NCBI GenBank assembly: GCA_016715105.1
Contig: JADKBO010000036.1
Coordinates: forward strand, 13,689-77,688
Source of the DNA: Saprospiraceae bacterium
Lineage (GTDB): Bacteria > Bacteroidota > Bacteroidia > Chitinophagales > Saprospiraceae
Direction of reading: 5' to 3'
Length of the DNA stretch: 64,000 nt
Shown here: positions 1 to 9,575 of the stretch, piece by piece
How positions within the stretch are numbered: position 1 is the stretch's first letter
Layout: every line of letters starts with the position of its first letter
The notes under the pieces: model-generated
Told to the model about the DNA's origin: nothing
Databases searched by the model: none
Seen by the model: the letters and a program-made list of their open reading frames with translations, nothing else
Translations under genes and position numbers: made by a program

Positions 1-396
1 CCGATCACTTGTGTGTTTCTTTTAGGAATTCTCTGGAAAAGAATCAATGCCCAAGGTGCAATTGCAACTTTGTTTTTTGGCTTATTGATGGGTACATTGA
101 GAATCATTGCAGAGTTAACCATACAAGAAGGTGGAAGTGGTTTTATGTACAATTTTGCAACCATCAACTTTGCACACATGGCAATTTTTATGTTCCTAGC
201 TTGTTCTGTGGTTTGTGTGGTTGTAAGTTTACTTACTAGTCCTCCATCAGAAGCACAAATTGCAGGTCTTACTTTTGGAACATTGACTGCCGAACAAAAA
301 GCAGAAGCTCGAAGCAGTTATTCTAAAGCTGATCTAATAGTGTCAGTAGTTCTGGTTATAGTAATCATCAGCATATTGTCTTATTTCGTAGGATAG
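1..396 (+). CDS. Sodium/solute symporter (SSS family), C-terminal end
   Basis: Partial gene entering from the left edge; the reading frame is open from base 1, giving the last 131 residues. Two or three hydrophobic segments are visible, including a final helix that ends in SILSYFVG. The stretch after the second helix contains a short hydrophilic loop (PPSEAQIAGLTFG, then AEQKAEARSSYSKAD) typical of the C-terminus of SGLT-like sugar symporters of Bacteroidota. It probably imports a sugar or sugar acid with sodium across the inner membrane. The gene converges on the LacI regulator and is separated from it by a strong hairpin terminator. Substrate cannot be told from this fragment; the glucuronate genes next door make a related sugar plausible. 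Confidence 0.7.
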   Translation, partial: PITCVFLLGILWKRINAQGAIATLFFGLLMGTLRIIAELTIQEGGSGFMYNFATINFAHMAIFMFLACSVVCVVVSLLTSPPSEAQIAGLTFGTLTAEQKAEARSSYSKADLIVSVVLVIVIISILSYFVG

Positions 397-416
397 TATG
401 TAAAGATATATGAATT

Positions 417-454
417 AAAAAAGGTGGTTGACTACATGGTTAACCACCTTTTTT
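417..454. terminator. Bidirectional hairpin terminator
   Basis: GGTGGTT (423-429) pairs with AACCACC (442-448), flanked by an A-run on the left and a T-run on the right that extend the stem. It lies between the convergent symporter and LacI genes and can serve both. Confidence 0.8.
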
Positions 455-521
455 AGTTTATATGCTCTTGTATGAACAAGATGTCTCTAAAAGGCCTGCA
501 GAATTTTTGTCTGAAAATTAA

Positions 522-1586
522 TTATCCGATGTTTGATTTTAAAGGCTTCATTTGTTTTATTTTTCTGTCGGTCGATCCTCTTTGCACCACATAAGTGTCT
601 AAAGTGGTAGTTGCAATTTTATAATCTTTTTCCAATGCAAGCAGGACTTGTGCAACCGCATATTCGCCCAGTTTTTCAGCAGGGTGATGAATGGTAGAAA
701 GTGTAGGGTTGATCAATTGACAAATAGGGTCATCATTAAATCCAATGATGGCAATGTCTTCAGGAACATTATAACCCTGTGATATCAAATATTTCATTGC
801 ACTTACAGCAACGGTATCATTTGCACAAAAAATCCCATCTGGGATGACATCCAATGTCAATAATTGCTCAGCCAGTCGTTTACCTTCGTCTGCACTCAAC
901 TGATTGGCATAGATGATCAACTCTTCCCCTTCATAAAGGTTATTCTTTTTTAATGCAGCCTTGTATCCAAAACATCGGTCTTCATATAGGGTCTGATGAG
1001 GAAGTCCACCAAAATGTGCTATTCTTTTGCAACCCTGATCTATCAAATGTTGCGTTGCATCAAACCCAGCATTGAAATTATTGATATTGACCATAGAAAC
1101 GTTACTTTTTTTCGGAATCCTATCTGCAAAAATGACGGGCATGCCATTGTCCAAAAACAAATCAAAGTGACTATAGTCGTTGGTTTCCATCGCTAAAGAA
1201 ACGATCAAGGCAGATACTCTTATACCATACAGCATCTTGAGATTTGCCTTTTCCATTTCAATATCATCATGCGTTTGAGTAATGATGACTTGGTAACCTG
1301 CTTCTTTGGCTGCTTTTTCTGCTCCGGCGATCAGAGAAGAGATAAAAGGCCTATTGATCCAAGTAACCATTATTCCAATAGTACTTGACTTATTGGTTCT
1401 GAGTGAGGAGGCAATGACATTGGTTCTATAACCTTTTTCCTTTGCGAGTTTCCTTACAGCTTTTTTGGTTTCTGCACCTATGCTGAAATGATCATTCAAT
1501 GCCCTTGAAACCGTGGAAGCTGAAATCTTTAGCTCACTGGCAAGATCATAAATGGTGATATCTTTCTTTTTGTCCTCTTGAGACAT
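522..1586 (-). CDS. LacI family transcriptional regulator
   Basis: A 354-residue DNA-binding repressor of the LacI/GalR family. The N-terminal helix-turn-helix is clear at about residues 10-30 (IYDLASELKISASTVSRAL), followed by the hinge helix and a periplasmic-binding-protein-like effector domain ending in the usual PTLSTIHHPAEKLGE segment. Length is normal for the family. It is transcribed away from the glucuronate operon (kdgA to uxuA) with a 446-base intergenic region between them, so it is most likely the local regulator of that operon. The effector is not visible; hexuronates or their breakdown products are inferred from the neighbourhood only. Confidence 0.9.
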   Translation of the reverse strand: MSQEDKKKDITIYDLASELKISASTVSRALNDHFSIGAETKKAVRKLAKEKGYRTNVIASSLRTNKSSTIGIMVTWINRPFISSLIAGAEKAAKEAGYQVIITQTHDDIEMEKANLKMLYGIRVSALIVSLAMETNDYSHFDLFLDNGMPVIFADRIPKKSNVSMVNINNFNAGFDATQHLIDQGCKRIAHFGGLPHQTLYEDRCFGYKAALKKNNLYEGEELIIYANQLSADEGKRLAEQLLTLDVIPDGIFCANDTVAVSAMKYLISQGYNVPEDIAIIGFNDDPICQLINPTLSTIHHPAEKLGEYAVAQVLLALEKDYKIATTTLDTYVVQRGSTDRKIKQMKPLKSNIG

Positions 1587-2032
1587 ATAAACGTTGCTTT
1601 AAAATGAAGTTGTTATTATCAAATATTTTCCAAAAATAATTGAATACAATGTAATGAAAGGTATATTGTGTTGATAATAATATAAAAATTTAACACAAAT
1701 AATCAACAAAACATAAATTCTGTATCAAATTTATTCTAGAAAATATTATTTAGAGATTCGTGTTATGTTTAATCGAAGTTTTAGGTAATATGTAGTCCGC
1801 ATTTCAAGTTTTTATAATCAGATTCTTTTTGGAAAAAAGGCTAATTTGAGTTAATTTTTAGAATAATTTGGATGCCAAATAGAGAATGTTATTTTTGTAA
1901 TTTTAAAATTTAAATCGATTGCGTAAACCTATTCTTCTCTGCAGAAAAAATCATACATGAGATTTTTTTAACTTTATTTTTTAGAAAAAGAAAAGGATAA
2001 TTTCTTTCGTTTGACATTTAATAGGACATAAT
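1587..2032. promoter_or_regulatory. Divergent control region between lacI and kdgA
   Basis: AT-rich 446-base gap holding the promoters of both directions. Visible dyads are TTGTGTT...AACACAA around 1666-1698 and the palindrome AATCGATT (1913-1920). Either could be an operator for the LacI protein, but neither is a convincing LacI consensus. A TAAATTTG box on the minus strand (1726-1733) is a possible -7 element for lacI. No convincing ORF or RNA gene was seen here. Confidence 0.4.
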
Positions 2033-2703
2033 ATGGCAAAATTTACAAGGATTCAAGTATACCAAGGGATGTATGAAACGGGTATGGTTCCCGTCTTTTA
2101 TCATCAAAAAACAGAAATTGCAAAATCAGTACTCAAGGCTTGTTACGAAGGAGGCGCTCGATGTTTTGAATTCACCAATCGAGGTGACAAAGCTCATGAG
2201 GTTTTTGGCGAATTAATTGACTGGGTAAGAAAAGAATTGCCGGAAATGATGTTGGGGGTAGGTTCGATCGTAGACGCGCCTACAGCTGCCATGTATTTGC
2301 AATTGGGCGCAGATTTTATCGTTTTCCCAATTTTGGTAGATGAAGTCATAAAAGTTTGTAACATTCGCAAAGTGGCAGTTTCCCTGGTTGTGGATCATTG
2401 ACAGAAATAGCCCGAGCGCATGAGTTGGGCGTGGAAGTTGTAAAGATTTTTCCAGCACTCCAAGTTGGAGGTCCGGAATTTATAAAAGCAGTAAGTGGTC
2501 CAATGCCTTATGTCTCCATCATGCCGACGGGTGGTGTGAGTCCTGATGAAGAAAACATCAAACAATGGATCTCTGCAGGAGCATTTTGTGTAGGAATGGG
2601 TTCAAATTTGATGGTGAAAAATGCAGAAGGGGGATTTGATCTTGAAAAAATATCGGAATTGACAAAAAACTGTCTACACTCGGTTAAAAAATATAGAAAG
2701 TAG
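2033..2703 (+). CDS. kdgA: KDPG/KHG aldolase, split by a frameshift
   Basis: 2-dehydro-3-deoxy-phosphogluconate / 4-hydroxy-2-oxoglutarate aldolase, about 223 residues when repaired. It cleaves KDPG to pyruvate and glyceraldehyde 3-phosphate, the last step of glucuronate breakdown. The N-terminal part has the FEFTNRG motif holding the conserved glutamate and the C-terminal part has VVKIFPA with the Schiff-base lysine, then PTGGV for phosphate binding. The frame breaks at 2382-2384: restoring one C in the CCC run gives VSPGCGSLTEIA, the expected family motif, and joins both halves. A one-base sequencing deletion is the simplest reading. The stop codon overlaps the GTG start of the following transporter by one base. 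Confidence 0.88.
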
Positions 2704-4241
2704 TGCAAACATCCAAATATCGTTATCGCATTCTTGCACTACTTTTTGTTGCCACTACCATCAACTACATGGATAGGAGCATCATTGGTGTTTTAGGACC
2801 CACCTTGCAATATAAGGTATTCAACTGGTCTGATGTTGATTATGCGAATATCAATATTTCTTTCAAAGTAGCATATGCTTTGGGAATGTTATCGATGGGA
2901 GCTGTCATTGATAAACTTGGCTCTCGCTTGGGTTATGCGGTTTCTATAATTATTTGGAGCGTATTTGGAATGTTACATGCAGTAATCCAACCCGCGTTTG
3001 GTTTGATAGGATTTATTTTGGCCAGATTTGGACTCGGTTTGGGTGAAGCAGGCAATTTTCCTGCAGCCATCAAAACCGTTGCAGAATGGTTTCCCAAAAA
3101 TGATCGAGCCTTTGCGACAGGAATTTTTAATGCAGGTTCTAATGTTGGTGCCATACTTGCCCCACTGGCCATACCATTGGTAGTCGCAAGCAACGGAGAT
3201 AATTGGCAATATGCGTTTTTGCTCACTGGCGTTTTTAGTCTCATTTGGGTGATTTTGTGGTTGCGTTTTTATAAAAGTCCGGAATTACACCCCAAAGTAA
3301 GCGCAGATGAATTAAAATACATTCAATCAGGTCAAAACCTAGATACAGGAATAGAGTTAGAAAAATTAAATTGGAGGAAGGTTTTGCCGCTGAGAGAAAC
3401 TTGGGCTTTTGCCATTGGTAAAATAACAGATGCAGCTTGGTGGTTTTATCTGTTTTGGGGCGGAAAATTTCTATTTGATCAATTTGGTCTTAACATCAAA
3501 AAACTCGCTCTTCCACTGATGGTCATTTATTTGATCGCAGATGTTGGAAGTATTGCGGGTGGTTGGGTTTCAAAATATTTCATTGATAAAGGTTGGTCAA
3601 TCAACAAGGCTAGGAAAACAACCTTGTTCTTATGTACTCTTTTTATCCTTCCAGTCATGTTTACTACCCAAATCAAAACCTCATTTACAGTAAATGACCA
3701 ATTATTGGCAAAGATGGCTTCGGCTACCATCACAGAAACGATCAATGATGAAGAAGTGGAAGTTGCGGTACCTGCAGAAGTCCTTACTAAACTTGAAATT
3801 TTGAAAGGCAACACCTACGATAATGCCAGGTCTTTTAACTCAGCAATTAAATCGGCTTTGGGAACTGAATATGCCTCTAAAATGGAAAATAATTTGATGG
3901 ATGGGGCACGCTCTAATAATTGGTATTGGTTGGCAGTACTCATAATTGCCTTTGCAGCTGGCGGACATCAGGCTTTTTCCGCAAATTTATTTACTATTCC
4001 TTCAGACTTGTTTCCAAAAAGAGCCGTTGCTTCTGTTGTAGGAATTGGTGGAATGATTGGAGCATTATCTGGACTTGTAGCTGATTTTAGTTTAGGTCAA
4101 ATCCTACAAGCTAGCGGCACTGCTGGTTATTTCTTTGCATTTCTAGGTGCAGGATTGGTTTACCTCATTTGTTTGGCAATCATTCACTTTTTGACTCCCA
4201 ATATGACACCACTCAATGATAATTTGAAAAAACAGATATGA
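2703..4241 (+). CDS. MFS transporter, hexuronate (ExuT-like) family
   Basis: A 512-residue inner-membrane transporter of the anion:cation symporter branch of the major facilitator superfamily. Near the N-terminus it shows INYMDRSIIGVLGP, and in the loop regions RFGLGLGEAGNFPAAIK and GIFNAGSNVGAILAP, all characteristic of ExuT/GudP-like hexuronate carriers. Start is GTG at 2703, overlapping the kdgA stop. The protein is longer than the usual 430 or so residues because of a hydrophilic insertion of about 80 residues between late transmembrane helices (roughly residues 325-400). Context between kdgA and alpha-glucuronidase supports glucuronate or a glucuronosyl oligosaccharide as substrate. Its last four bases overlap the next gene (ATGA). 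Confidence 0.88.
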   Translation: MQTSKYRYRILALLFVATTINYMDRSIIGVLGPTLQYKVFNWSDVDYANINISFKVAYALGMLSMGAVIDKLGSRLGYAVSIIIWSVFGMLHAVIQPAFGLIGFILARFGLGLGEAGNFPAAIKTVAEWFPKNDRAFATGIFNAGSNVGAILAPLAIPLVVASNGDNWQYAFLLTGVFSLIWVILWLRFYKSPELHPKVSADELKYIQSGQNLDTGIELEKLNWRKVLPLRETWAFAIGKITDAAWWFYLFWGGKFLFDQFGLNIKKLALPLMVIYLIADVGSIAGGWVSKYFIDKGWSINKARKTTLFLCTLFILPVMFTTQIKTSFTVNDQLLAKMASATITETINDEEVEVAVPAEVLTKLEILKGNTYDNARSFNSAIKSALGTEYASKMENNLMDGARSNNWYWLAVLIIAFAAGGHQAFSANLFTIPSDLFPKRAVASVVGIGGMIGALSGLVADFSLGQILQASGTAGYFFAFLGAGLVYLICLAIIHFLTPNMTPLNDNLKKQI

Positions 4242-6385
4242 AATTCAGAAAAGTATTGTTCGTTTTAGTTTGCTTACTGACTTATTCACTTCAAGCCGAA
4301 GATGGTTATAGATTGTGGTTGAGACATGATTTGATACAAAATAAAGCCATTAGGAATGCTTATGCGCTAGCCATTTCAAAAGTAAACTGTCAAGTGAAAG
4401 ATACAATTGCTTCCACTGCAGTAAAGGAATTGACAGGCGGACTCAGCAAAATGTTGGGTAAAACCATTGGACTTGGGAAAGTCAACAGTATTGCAGGCAA
4501 TATAAACCTCTATTTGACAACTGAATCGGTTGCCAACTTGCTTAGCAAAAAGGGCTTTAAACCTATTCAAAACGAAGGATATGTCATCTTTTCGGACAAG
4601 AATCAAATCCACATCGTGGCCAAAGATTCCAAAGGTTTATTGTATGGTGCTTATCATTTTTTGCGCATCATTCAACAAGAAAAAGACATTAAAAAATTAA
4701 ATATCCAAGAAAATCCCCACCTCCAGTTGAGAATGCTCAATCATTGGGATAATCTTGATCGCACTGTAGAAAGAGGTTATGCTGGTTTTTCTATCTGGAA
4801 TTGGCACGAATTACCGGATTTTCTAGATCCAAGATATGTCGAGTATGCAAGAGCCAATGCATCCATTGGAATCAATGCTACGGCTTTGACAAATGTAAAT
4901 GCCAATCAATTGATTTTCAGAGCAGATTATATTGAAAAAGCTGCGGCACTTGCCAATATTTTGAGGCCATATGGCATCAAAGTTTACCTCACGGCGAGAT
5001 TTAGTTCGCCAAAAGAATTGGGTGGTTTACCGACGGCAGACCCAAATGATCCTGCCGTCAAAAAATGGTGGGAGGAAAAAGTAAAAGAGATCTACAAAGC
5101 TATTCCAGATTTTGGAGGTTTTTTGGTGAAGGCGAACTCAGAGGGACAGCCTGGACCTCAGGAATATGGGCGGACTCACGCTGATGGAGCAAATGTTTTG
5201 GCTGATGCCTTAGCGCCGTTTGGTGGTAATGTCATCTGGCGTGCATTTGTTTATAGCAATGAAGAACCTGTTGATAGAGCCAAACAGGCCTATAATGAAT
5301 TTGTACCTCTTGATGGTCAATTTAGAAAAAATGTCATGGTGCAGGTAAAGAATGGTCCCGTTGATTTTCAGCCGAGAGAACCAATCCATCCGCTTTTTGG
5401 TGCCTTGCCGAAGACGCCCATCATGATGGAATTTCAAATAACTAAGGAATACTTGGGGCAGGGTACTCATACGGTAGGGCTTTCCAATTTATTTGAAGAA
5501 GTCCTTAAAACAGACACGTACGCCAAAGGTAAAGGATCATTGGTGGCCAAAGTCATTGACGGAACACTAGATGGACAAACATTGACCGGAATGGCTGGAG
5601 TTTCTAATATTGGGACCGCCAGAAACTGGACTGGTAACCTATTTGGTCAAGCGGATTGGTATGCTTTTGGTAAGCTTGCTTGGAACCCATACGCCAATTC
5701 TGATGATATTTTTGAAGAATGGTCAAATCTTACCTTTGGAACCAGTAAAAAAGTGCAATCAGTTGTCACCAATATTTTGGATAAATCACATGAATATTGT
5801 GTCCAATACATGACACCCCTTGGTTTGCATCACATCATGGCGGCCAATCATCATTATGGTCCAGGACCTTGGGTGAGCAATATGTCACGTGCTGACTGGA
5901 CAAGCGTTTACTATCACAAAGCAGATGAGAAAGGTGTTGGTTTCGACAGGACAGAAAGTGGCACCAATGCATTGGAACAATATTATCCTGGGCTAGCCAA
6001 CCAATATAGAAATAAGGATAGCATTGACCTTAAATTTTTACTTTGGTTTCACCATGTTGCTTGGGATCACAAATTAAAAACAGGGAAGACGCTCTGGGAC
6101 GAATTGTGTTATCAATATCAAGAAGGAGTTGATGGTATCAATAAATTAGCGGATCAATGGCAATCCTTAAAAGGGCAAATTGACGAAGAAAGATTTAATC
6201 AAGTGACCATGCATTTCAATATTCAGAAAAAAGAGGCAAAATGGTGGCGCGATTCAGGGCTAGCGTATTTTCAGACATTTTCAAAAATGGAAATACCAAA
6301 AGACTTACCCAAGCTAGATCACGATTTAAATTATTATAAAAACATAAACCATCCGATGTCGCCAGGAATAAGGCCAAGGTGGTAG
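4238..6385 (+). CDS. aguA: Alpha-glucuronidase, GH67
   Basis: A 715-residue glycoside hydrolase of family 67 that removes 4-O-methyl-glucuronic acid side groups from xylo-oligosaccharides. An N-terminal signal peptide (to about residue 20, ending SLQAED) points to export. The family's catalytic residues are in recognisable contexts: NSEGQPGP near residue 301 (acid), KNGPVDFQ near 371, and EFQITKEYLG near 398 (base pair with the Asp). Length matches bacterial GH67 enzymes. ATG overlaps the end of the transporter gene. It supplies the glucuronate that the neighbouring transporter and uxuA/kdgA products use, so the locus is for xylan-derived glucuronic acid. Confidence 0.95.
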   Translation: MKFRKVLFVLVCLLTYSLQAEDGYRLWLRHDLIQNKAIRNAYALAISKVNCQVKDTIASTAVKELTGGLSKMLGKTIGLGKVNSIAGNINLYLTTESVANLLSKKGFKPIQNEGYVIFSDKNQIHIVAKDSKGLLYGAYHFLRIIQQEKDIKKLNIQENPHLQLRMLNHWDNLDRTVERGYAGFSIWNWHELPDFLDPRYVEYARANASIGINATALTNVNANQLIFRADYIEKAAALANILRPYGIKVYLTARFSSPKELGGLPTADPNDPAVKKWWEEKVKEIYKAIPDFGGFLVKANSEGQPGPQEYGRTHADGANVLADALAPFGGNVIWRAFVYSNEEPVDRAKQAYNEFVPLDGQFRKNVMVQVKNGPVDFQPREPIHPLFGALPKTPIMMEFQITKEYLGQGTHTVGLSNLFEEVLKTDTYAKGKGSLVAKVIDGTLDGQTLTGMAGVSNIGTARNWTGNLFGQADWYAFGKLAWNPYANSDDIFEEWSNLTFGTSKKVQSVVTNILDKSHEYCVQYMTPLGLHHIMAANHHYGPGPWVSNMSRADWTSVYYHKADEKGVGFDRTESGTNALEQYYPGLANQYRNKDSIDLKFLLWFHHVAWDHKLKTGKTLWDELCYQYQEGVDGINKLADQWQSLKGQIDEERFNQVTMHFNIQKKEAKWWRDSGLAYFQTFSKMEIPKDLPKLDHDLNYYKNINHPMSPGIRPRW

Positions 6386-6412
6386 AAAACAAATCACATT
6401 TAATATTAGATT

Positions 6413-7032
6413 ATGAATCAATCAAAAGTTGTGCTTATTACTGGTGGGTCGTCTGGTATCGGCTTGGCAATAGCACAGAGGTTTTCTCATGAAGGCTACA
6501 CTACCATCATTACGGGAAGAAATTTGGACAAATTGAATGATGCTGCAGGCGTAATTGCAGGTAAAGTGGTTATCAAACAATTTGACATGGATTGGATAGA
6601 CCAAATTCCTGAATTTGTACAATCTATATATCAAGAATATGGCTCTATTGATGTGCTCGTCAATAATGCGGGCATCAATCAGAAAAAACCATTTGTTGAG
6701 GTGACCAATGAGGATTTTGAAAGCATCATCAAAACCAATACCACGGCCATTTTTGCCTTGTCACGTGAGGTAGTAAAAGTAATGTTACAACAAGAAAGTC
6801 GAGGAAATATCGTGCACATCAGTTCAATGGCCGCAAAATATGGCATTCCAAAAGTGATTTCATACAGTGCAGCCAAAACTGCCCTTGAAGGCATGACGCG
6901 CGTACTCCAATGGAAAAATTGGGTGAAACAATCGATGTGGCCAATGCTGTTTACTTTCTAGCTTCTGACCAAGCTTCTTATATAACAGGAGTTTCTTTGA
7001 GAGTAGATGGTGGAAACGCAATTGGTTTTTAA
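6413..7032 (+). pseudogene. SDR oxidoreductase (probable D-mannonate oxidoreductase), internal deletion
   Basis: Short-chain dehydrogenase with an NAD-binding motif TGGSSGIG near the N-terminus, NNAG around residue 84, and the active-site Ser and YSAAK. Reading breaks at about 6907: the first frame ends at 6961 with unrelated residues, while the proper C-terminus (LGETIDVANAVYFLASD through VDGGNAIGF) is in another frame from about 6910 to 7032. Unlike the other broken genes here, no one-base change restores it. The segment after MTRVL that normally carries the RVNxxxPG motif and the substrate-binding loop, roughly 45 residues, is missing. By position between aguA and uxuA it should be the fructuronate/mannonate reductase. 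The gene as read cannot make a normal enzyme. Confidence 0.8.
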
Positions 7033-7063
7033 GCAATTTATTTAAAATTAAAAACGAACAACC

Positions 7064-8239
7064 ATGTCAGCAATTTATAAAATGGAACAACTCATGAGGT
7101 GGTATGGTCCCAATGATGCAGTGAAACTGGAACACATTCTTCAGGCTGGTTGTACAGGGGTTGTTACAGCCCTCCATGCCATACCAGTAGGCGAAATATG
7201 GAGTTCGGAAGCCATAAAAAATCACTTGGACATCATTGAAGCAAAAGGTTTGACTTGGACAGTTGTAGAGTCTTTACCTGTTCATGAAGAAATAAAAACC
7301 GGTAAAGGAAATTGCGCGCAGTGGATAGAAAATTACAAAGTGAGTTTAAGAAACCTTGGGGCTCAAGGTATCAAGGTCGTTACTTACAATTTTATGCCAG
7401 TATTGGATTGGGTGAGAACCAATGTAGAACATGTGCTGGAAGATGGATCAGAAGCTTTGTTTTTCAATAAAGATGAATATGATTTATTCGATCTGTTTAT
7501 CCTTAAACGTCCAGGTGCAATGGAAGAACATAGCCCGGAAAGAATTGCGTTATTGAAAGAAAAAAAGGCCACTATGTCTGCTGAAGATTTAGCTAGATTG
7601 AGGCGCACTGTATTACTGGGTTTGCCTGGAAGCGATATCCCTTTTACCGAAGAGGAAGTACTGGCGCTACTTGAAACGTATAAGGACACAGACAGGGCAG
7701 CATTAAAAGCAAATTTGGCTCATTTTTTATCTGAAGTTTGTCCAGTTGCAGAGGAGGTAGGCATCAAAATGGCCATACATCCAGATGATCCGCCATATTC
7801 TGTTTTGGGTTTATCCAGAATTTTGAGTTGTGCTGCCGATGTCGATGACTTGATGCAAGCAGTGCCAAATGCCGCCAATGGACTGTGTTTTTGTACGGGC
7901 TCTTTTGGTGCAAGGCCAGACAATGATCTGCCTGCTATGATCAAAAAGTGGGGCTCAAGAATCAATTTTTTACACCTAAGAAATACTAAACGCGACTCAA
8001 ATGGCAACTTTTTTGAAGCCAATCACCTTGAAGGTGACACCGATATGTATACAGTCATTGATGAGGTAGTTGCTTTGATGCAAAAAGAAGGAAGATCTAT
8101 TCCGATGCGACCCGACCATGGTCATAAAATGTTGGATGATTTAGGCAAAAAAACGTATCCGGGTTATTCTGCGATTGGCAGATTACGTGGTTTGGCAGAA
8201 TTGCGGGGTGTAGAGTATGCAGTAGCTAGAAAGTATTGA
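7064..8239 (+). CDS. uxuA: Mannonate dehydratase
   Basis: A 391-residue enzyme that dehydrates D-mannonate to 2-keto-3-deoxygluconate in glucuronate catabolism. The N-terminus (KMEQLMRWYGPNDAVKLEHI) and the motifs AIHPDDPPYSVLGLSRI, CTGSFGARPDNDLP, NFLHLRN and MRPDHGHKMLDD are diagnostic; these carry the metal-binding His, Cys and Asp residues. Length is normal. It is the last gene of the kdgA-transporter-aguA-SDR-uxuA run. No KDG kinase is in the window, so that step must be encoded elsewhere. Confidence 0.97.
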   Translation: MSAIYKMEQLMRWYGPNDAVKLEHILQAGCTGVVTALHAIPVGEIWSSEAIKNHLDIIEAKGLTWTVVESLPVHEEIKTGKGNCAQWIENYKVSLRNLGAQGIKVVTYNFMPVLDWVRTNVEHVLEDGSEALFFNKDEYDLFDLFILKRPGAMEEHSPERIALLKEKKATMSAEDLARLRRTVLLGLPGSDIPFTEEEVLALLETYKDTDRAALKANLAHFLSEVCPVAEEVGIKMAIHPDDPPYSVLGLSRILSCAADVDDLMQAVPNAANGLCFCTGSFGARPDNDLPAMIKKWGSRINFLHLRNTKRDSNGNFFEANHLEGDTDMYTVIDEVVALMQKEGRSIPMRPDHGHKMLDDLGKKTYPGYSAIGRLRGLAELRGVEYAVARKY

Positions 8240-8286
8240 ACTAAGAGGAAACCAAGATTGAAGACAAAATCTCTTTTAAACCTCTT

Positions 8287-9511
8287 TTAAACGTTGGATA
8301 TTTTTAGAATTTGCTTTTGATCTGCACTAGATTTGGTCAATTCCAAAGCTTGGTGATAATGTTTTAAGGCTAAATCCTGATTAGAATCTTCATACAACTT
8401 CCCTAGAAGCATATGATATAAATGATGGTTTTTTAGATCGAGCTTTTCGGCCTCAACAATTGCGATCGTGTTTCCCCGGGCTTTGGCTAATGCATAAGTC
8501 CTGTTCAATGCTGCCATCGGGGAGTATTCCACAATGAGCAATTTGTTGTATAAGGTCAAAATATTTTCCCACTTTTGGTCAGAATCTTCTTTGATGGTAT
8601 GCCAACAAGCAATAGCCGCTTCAAGGTAATATTTCGAAAAATCTGGACCTCCGCTGGCTTGTTTCAAATAAAATATACCTCTTCCGATCAGTTCCTTGTC
8701 CCAAAGACTGTCATCTTGGTCATCATATAATATTACTTCTCCATTTTCGTTGACGCGAGCATCAAATCTTGATGACTGAAAACACATCAACGACAAAAGC
8801 GCATTTGTTTGACTGGTATTGGTAAGATCATTTTCAACCAAAAGTAGGCAGAGGCGCATGGCTTCTATACACAAATCTTTCCTGAGACTCTTTGTCTTGA
8901 GCGGTAGAATAATAACCTTCGTTGTACAAAAGATAAAGGGTCAAAAATACAGCTGGAAGGCGATCTTCTATTTCAGATAACGTAGGCTGTTTGATTTCAA
9001 TTTGAGCATTTTTTAAGTTGGTTTTACCGCGCTGCAGTCTTTTGTAAATGACCTCTCTGTTTGTCAAAAATGCACTTGCAATTTCATTTGCTCCAAAACC
9101 ACACAGCAGATTGAGCGCCAAAGCAATTTGTGTTTCTGGAGTATTACATGGATGGAAGGCTACAAAAATCATAGCAAGCTGGCTATCATGGATGTTTTTT
9201 TCGGATAAGTCGAGCTCAAAATCCTCACCTTCATAGTTATTTCTCTTTAAATCGTCGCTGATGGTTGATTTAAATAAATTTGATTTCCTGAAATGGTCCT
9301 GGGCATTATTTCTGGCCACGGTATAAAGCCAGCCGACAGGGTTTTCTGGGACACCTTTTGTTTTCCATACTTCCGAAGCTTTTAAAAAAGCATCACTGAC
9401 CAGATCTTCTACAATTTCAAAATGTTCGATTCCAAATGAACGGTAGAGCACAGCGCACATTTTACTGTATTCTGTTCTGAAAAGATGCGGGATGACGGAG
9501 GTGTTTGACAT
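8287..9511 (-). CDS. ECF sigma factor with C-terminal TPR-like extension (ECF42 type), split by frameshift
   Basis: About 408 residues when joined. The N-terminal half has sigma region 2 (EDLVSDAFLKASEVWK) and region 4 (GFGANEIASAFLTNREVIYKR in its helix-turn-helix); then a DUF6596-like and TPR-like C-terminal half (AALNRTYALAKA, YHMLLGKLYEDS). The two halves are in different frames that meet at about 8884-8892, where the family motif LYLLYNEGY is followed by RKDLCIEAMRLC. The break is not in a long homopolymer. ECF42 sigma factors are known to sit next to DGPF/YCII proteins, and that is what lies just upstream. They lack a classical anti-sigma factor; the C-terminal extension is thought to control activity. 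Confidence 0.85.
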
Positions 9512-9533
9512 TTTAGCGTTAGAATTTTAAGGA

Positions 9534-9568
9534 GGCTTGGCTCACTTTTTTATAAGTGAAGCCAAGCC
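9534..9568. other. Strong intergenic hairpin between YCII and sigma genes
   Basis: GGCTTGGCTCACTT (9534-9547) pairs almost perfectly with AAGTGAAGCCAAGCC (9554-9568), a stem of about 14 bp with one bulge and a 6-base loop. Neither side ends in a T-run, so it is not a standard intrinsic terminator. It lies 23 bases before the sigma factor start. Confidence 0.7.
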
Positions 9569-9575
9569 AATTTAT

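Noticed and set aside
1666..1698. TTGTGTT...AACACAA as the LacI operator
   Set aside because: Arms are far apart and lack the central CG typical of LacI operators, so it is mentioned only as a possibility in the control region.
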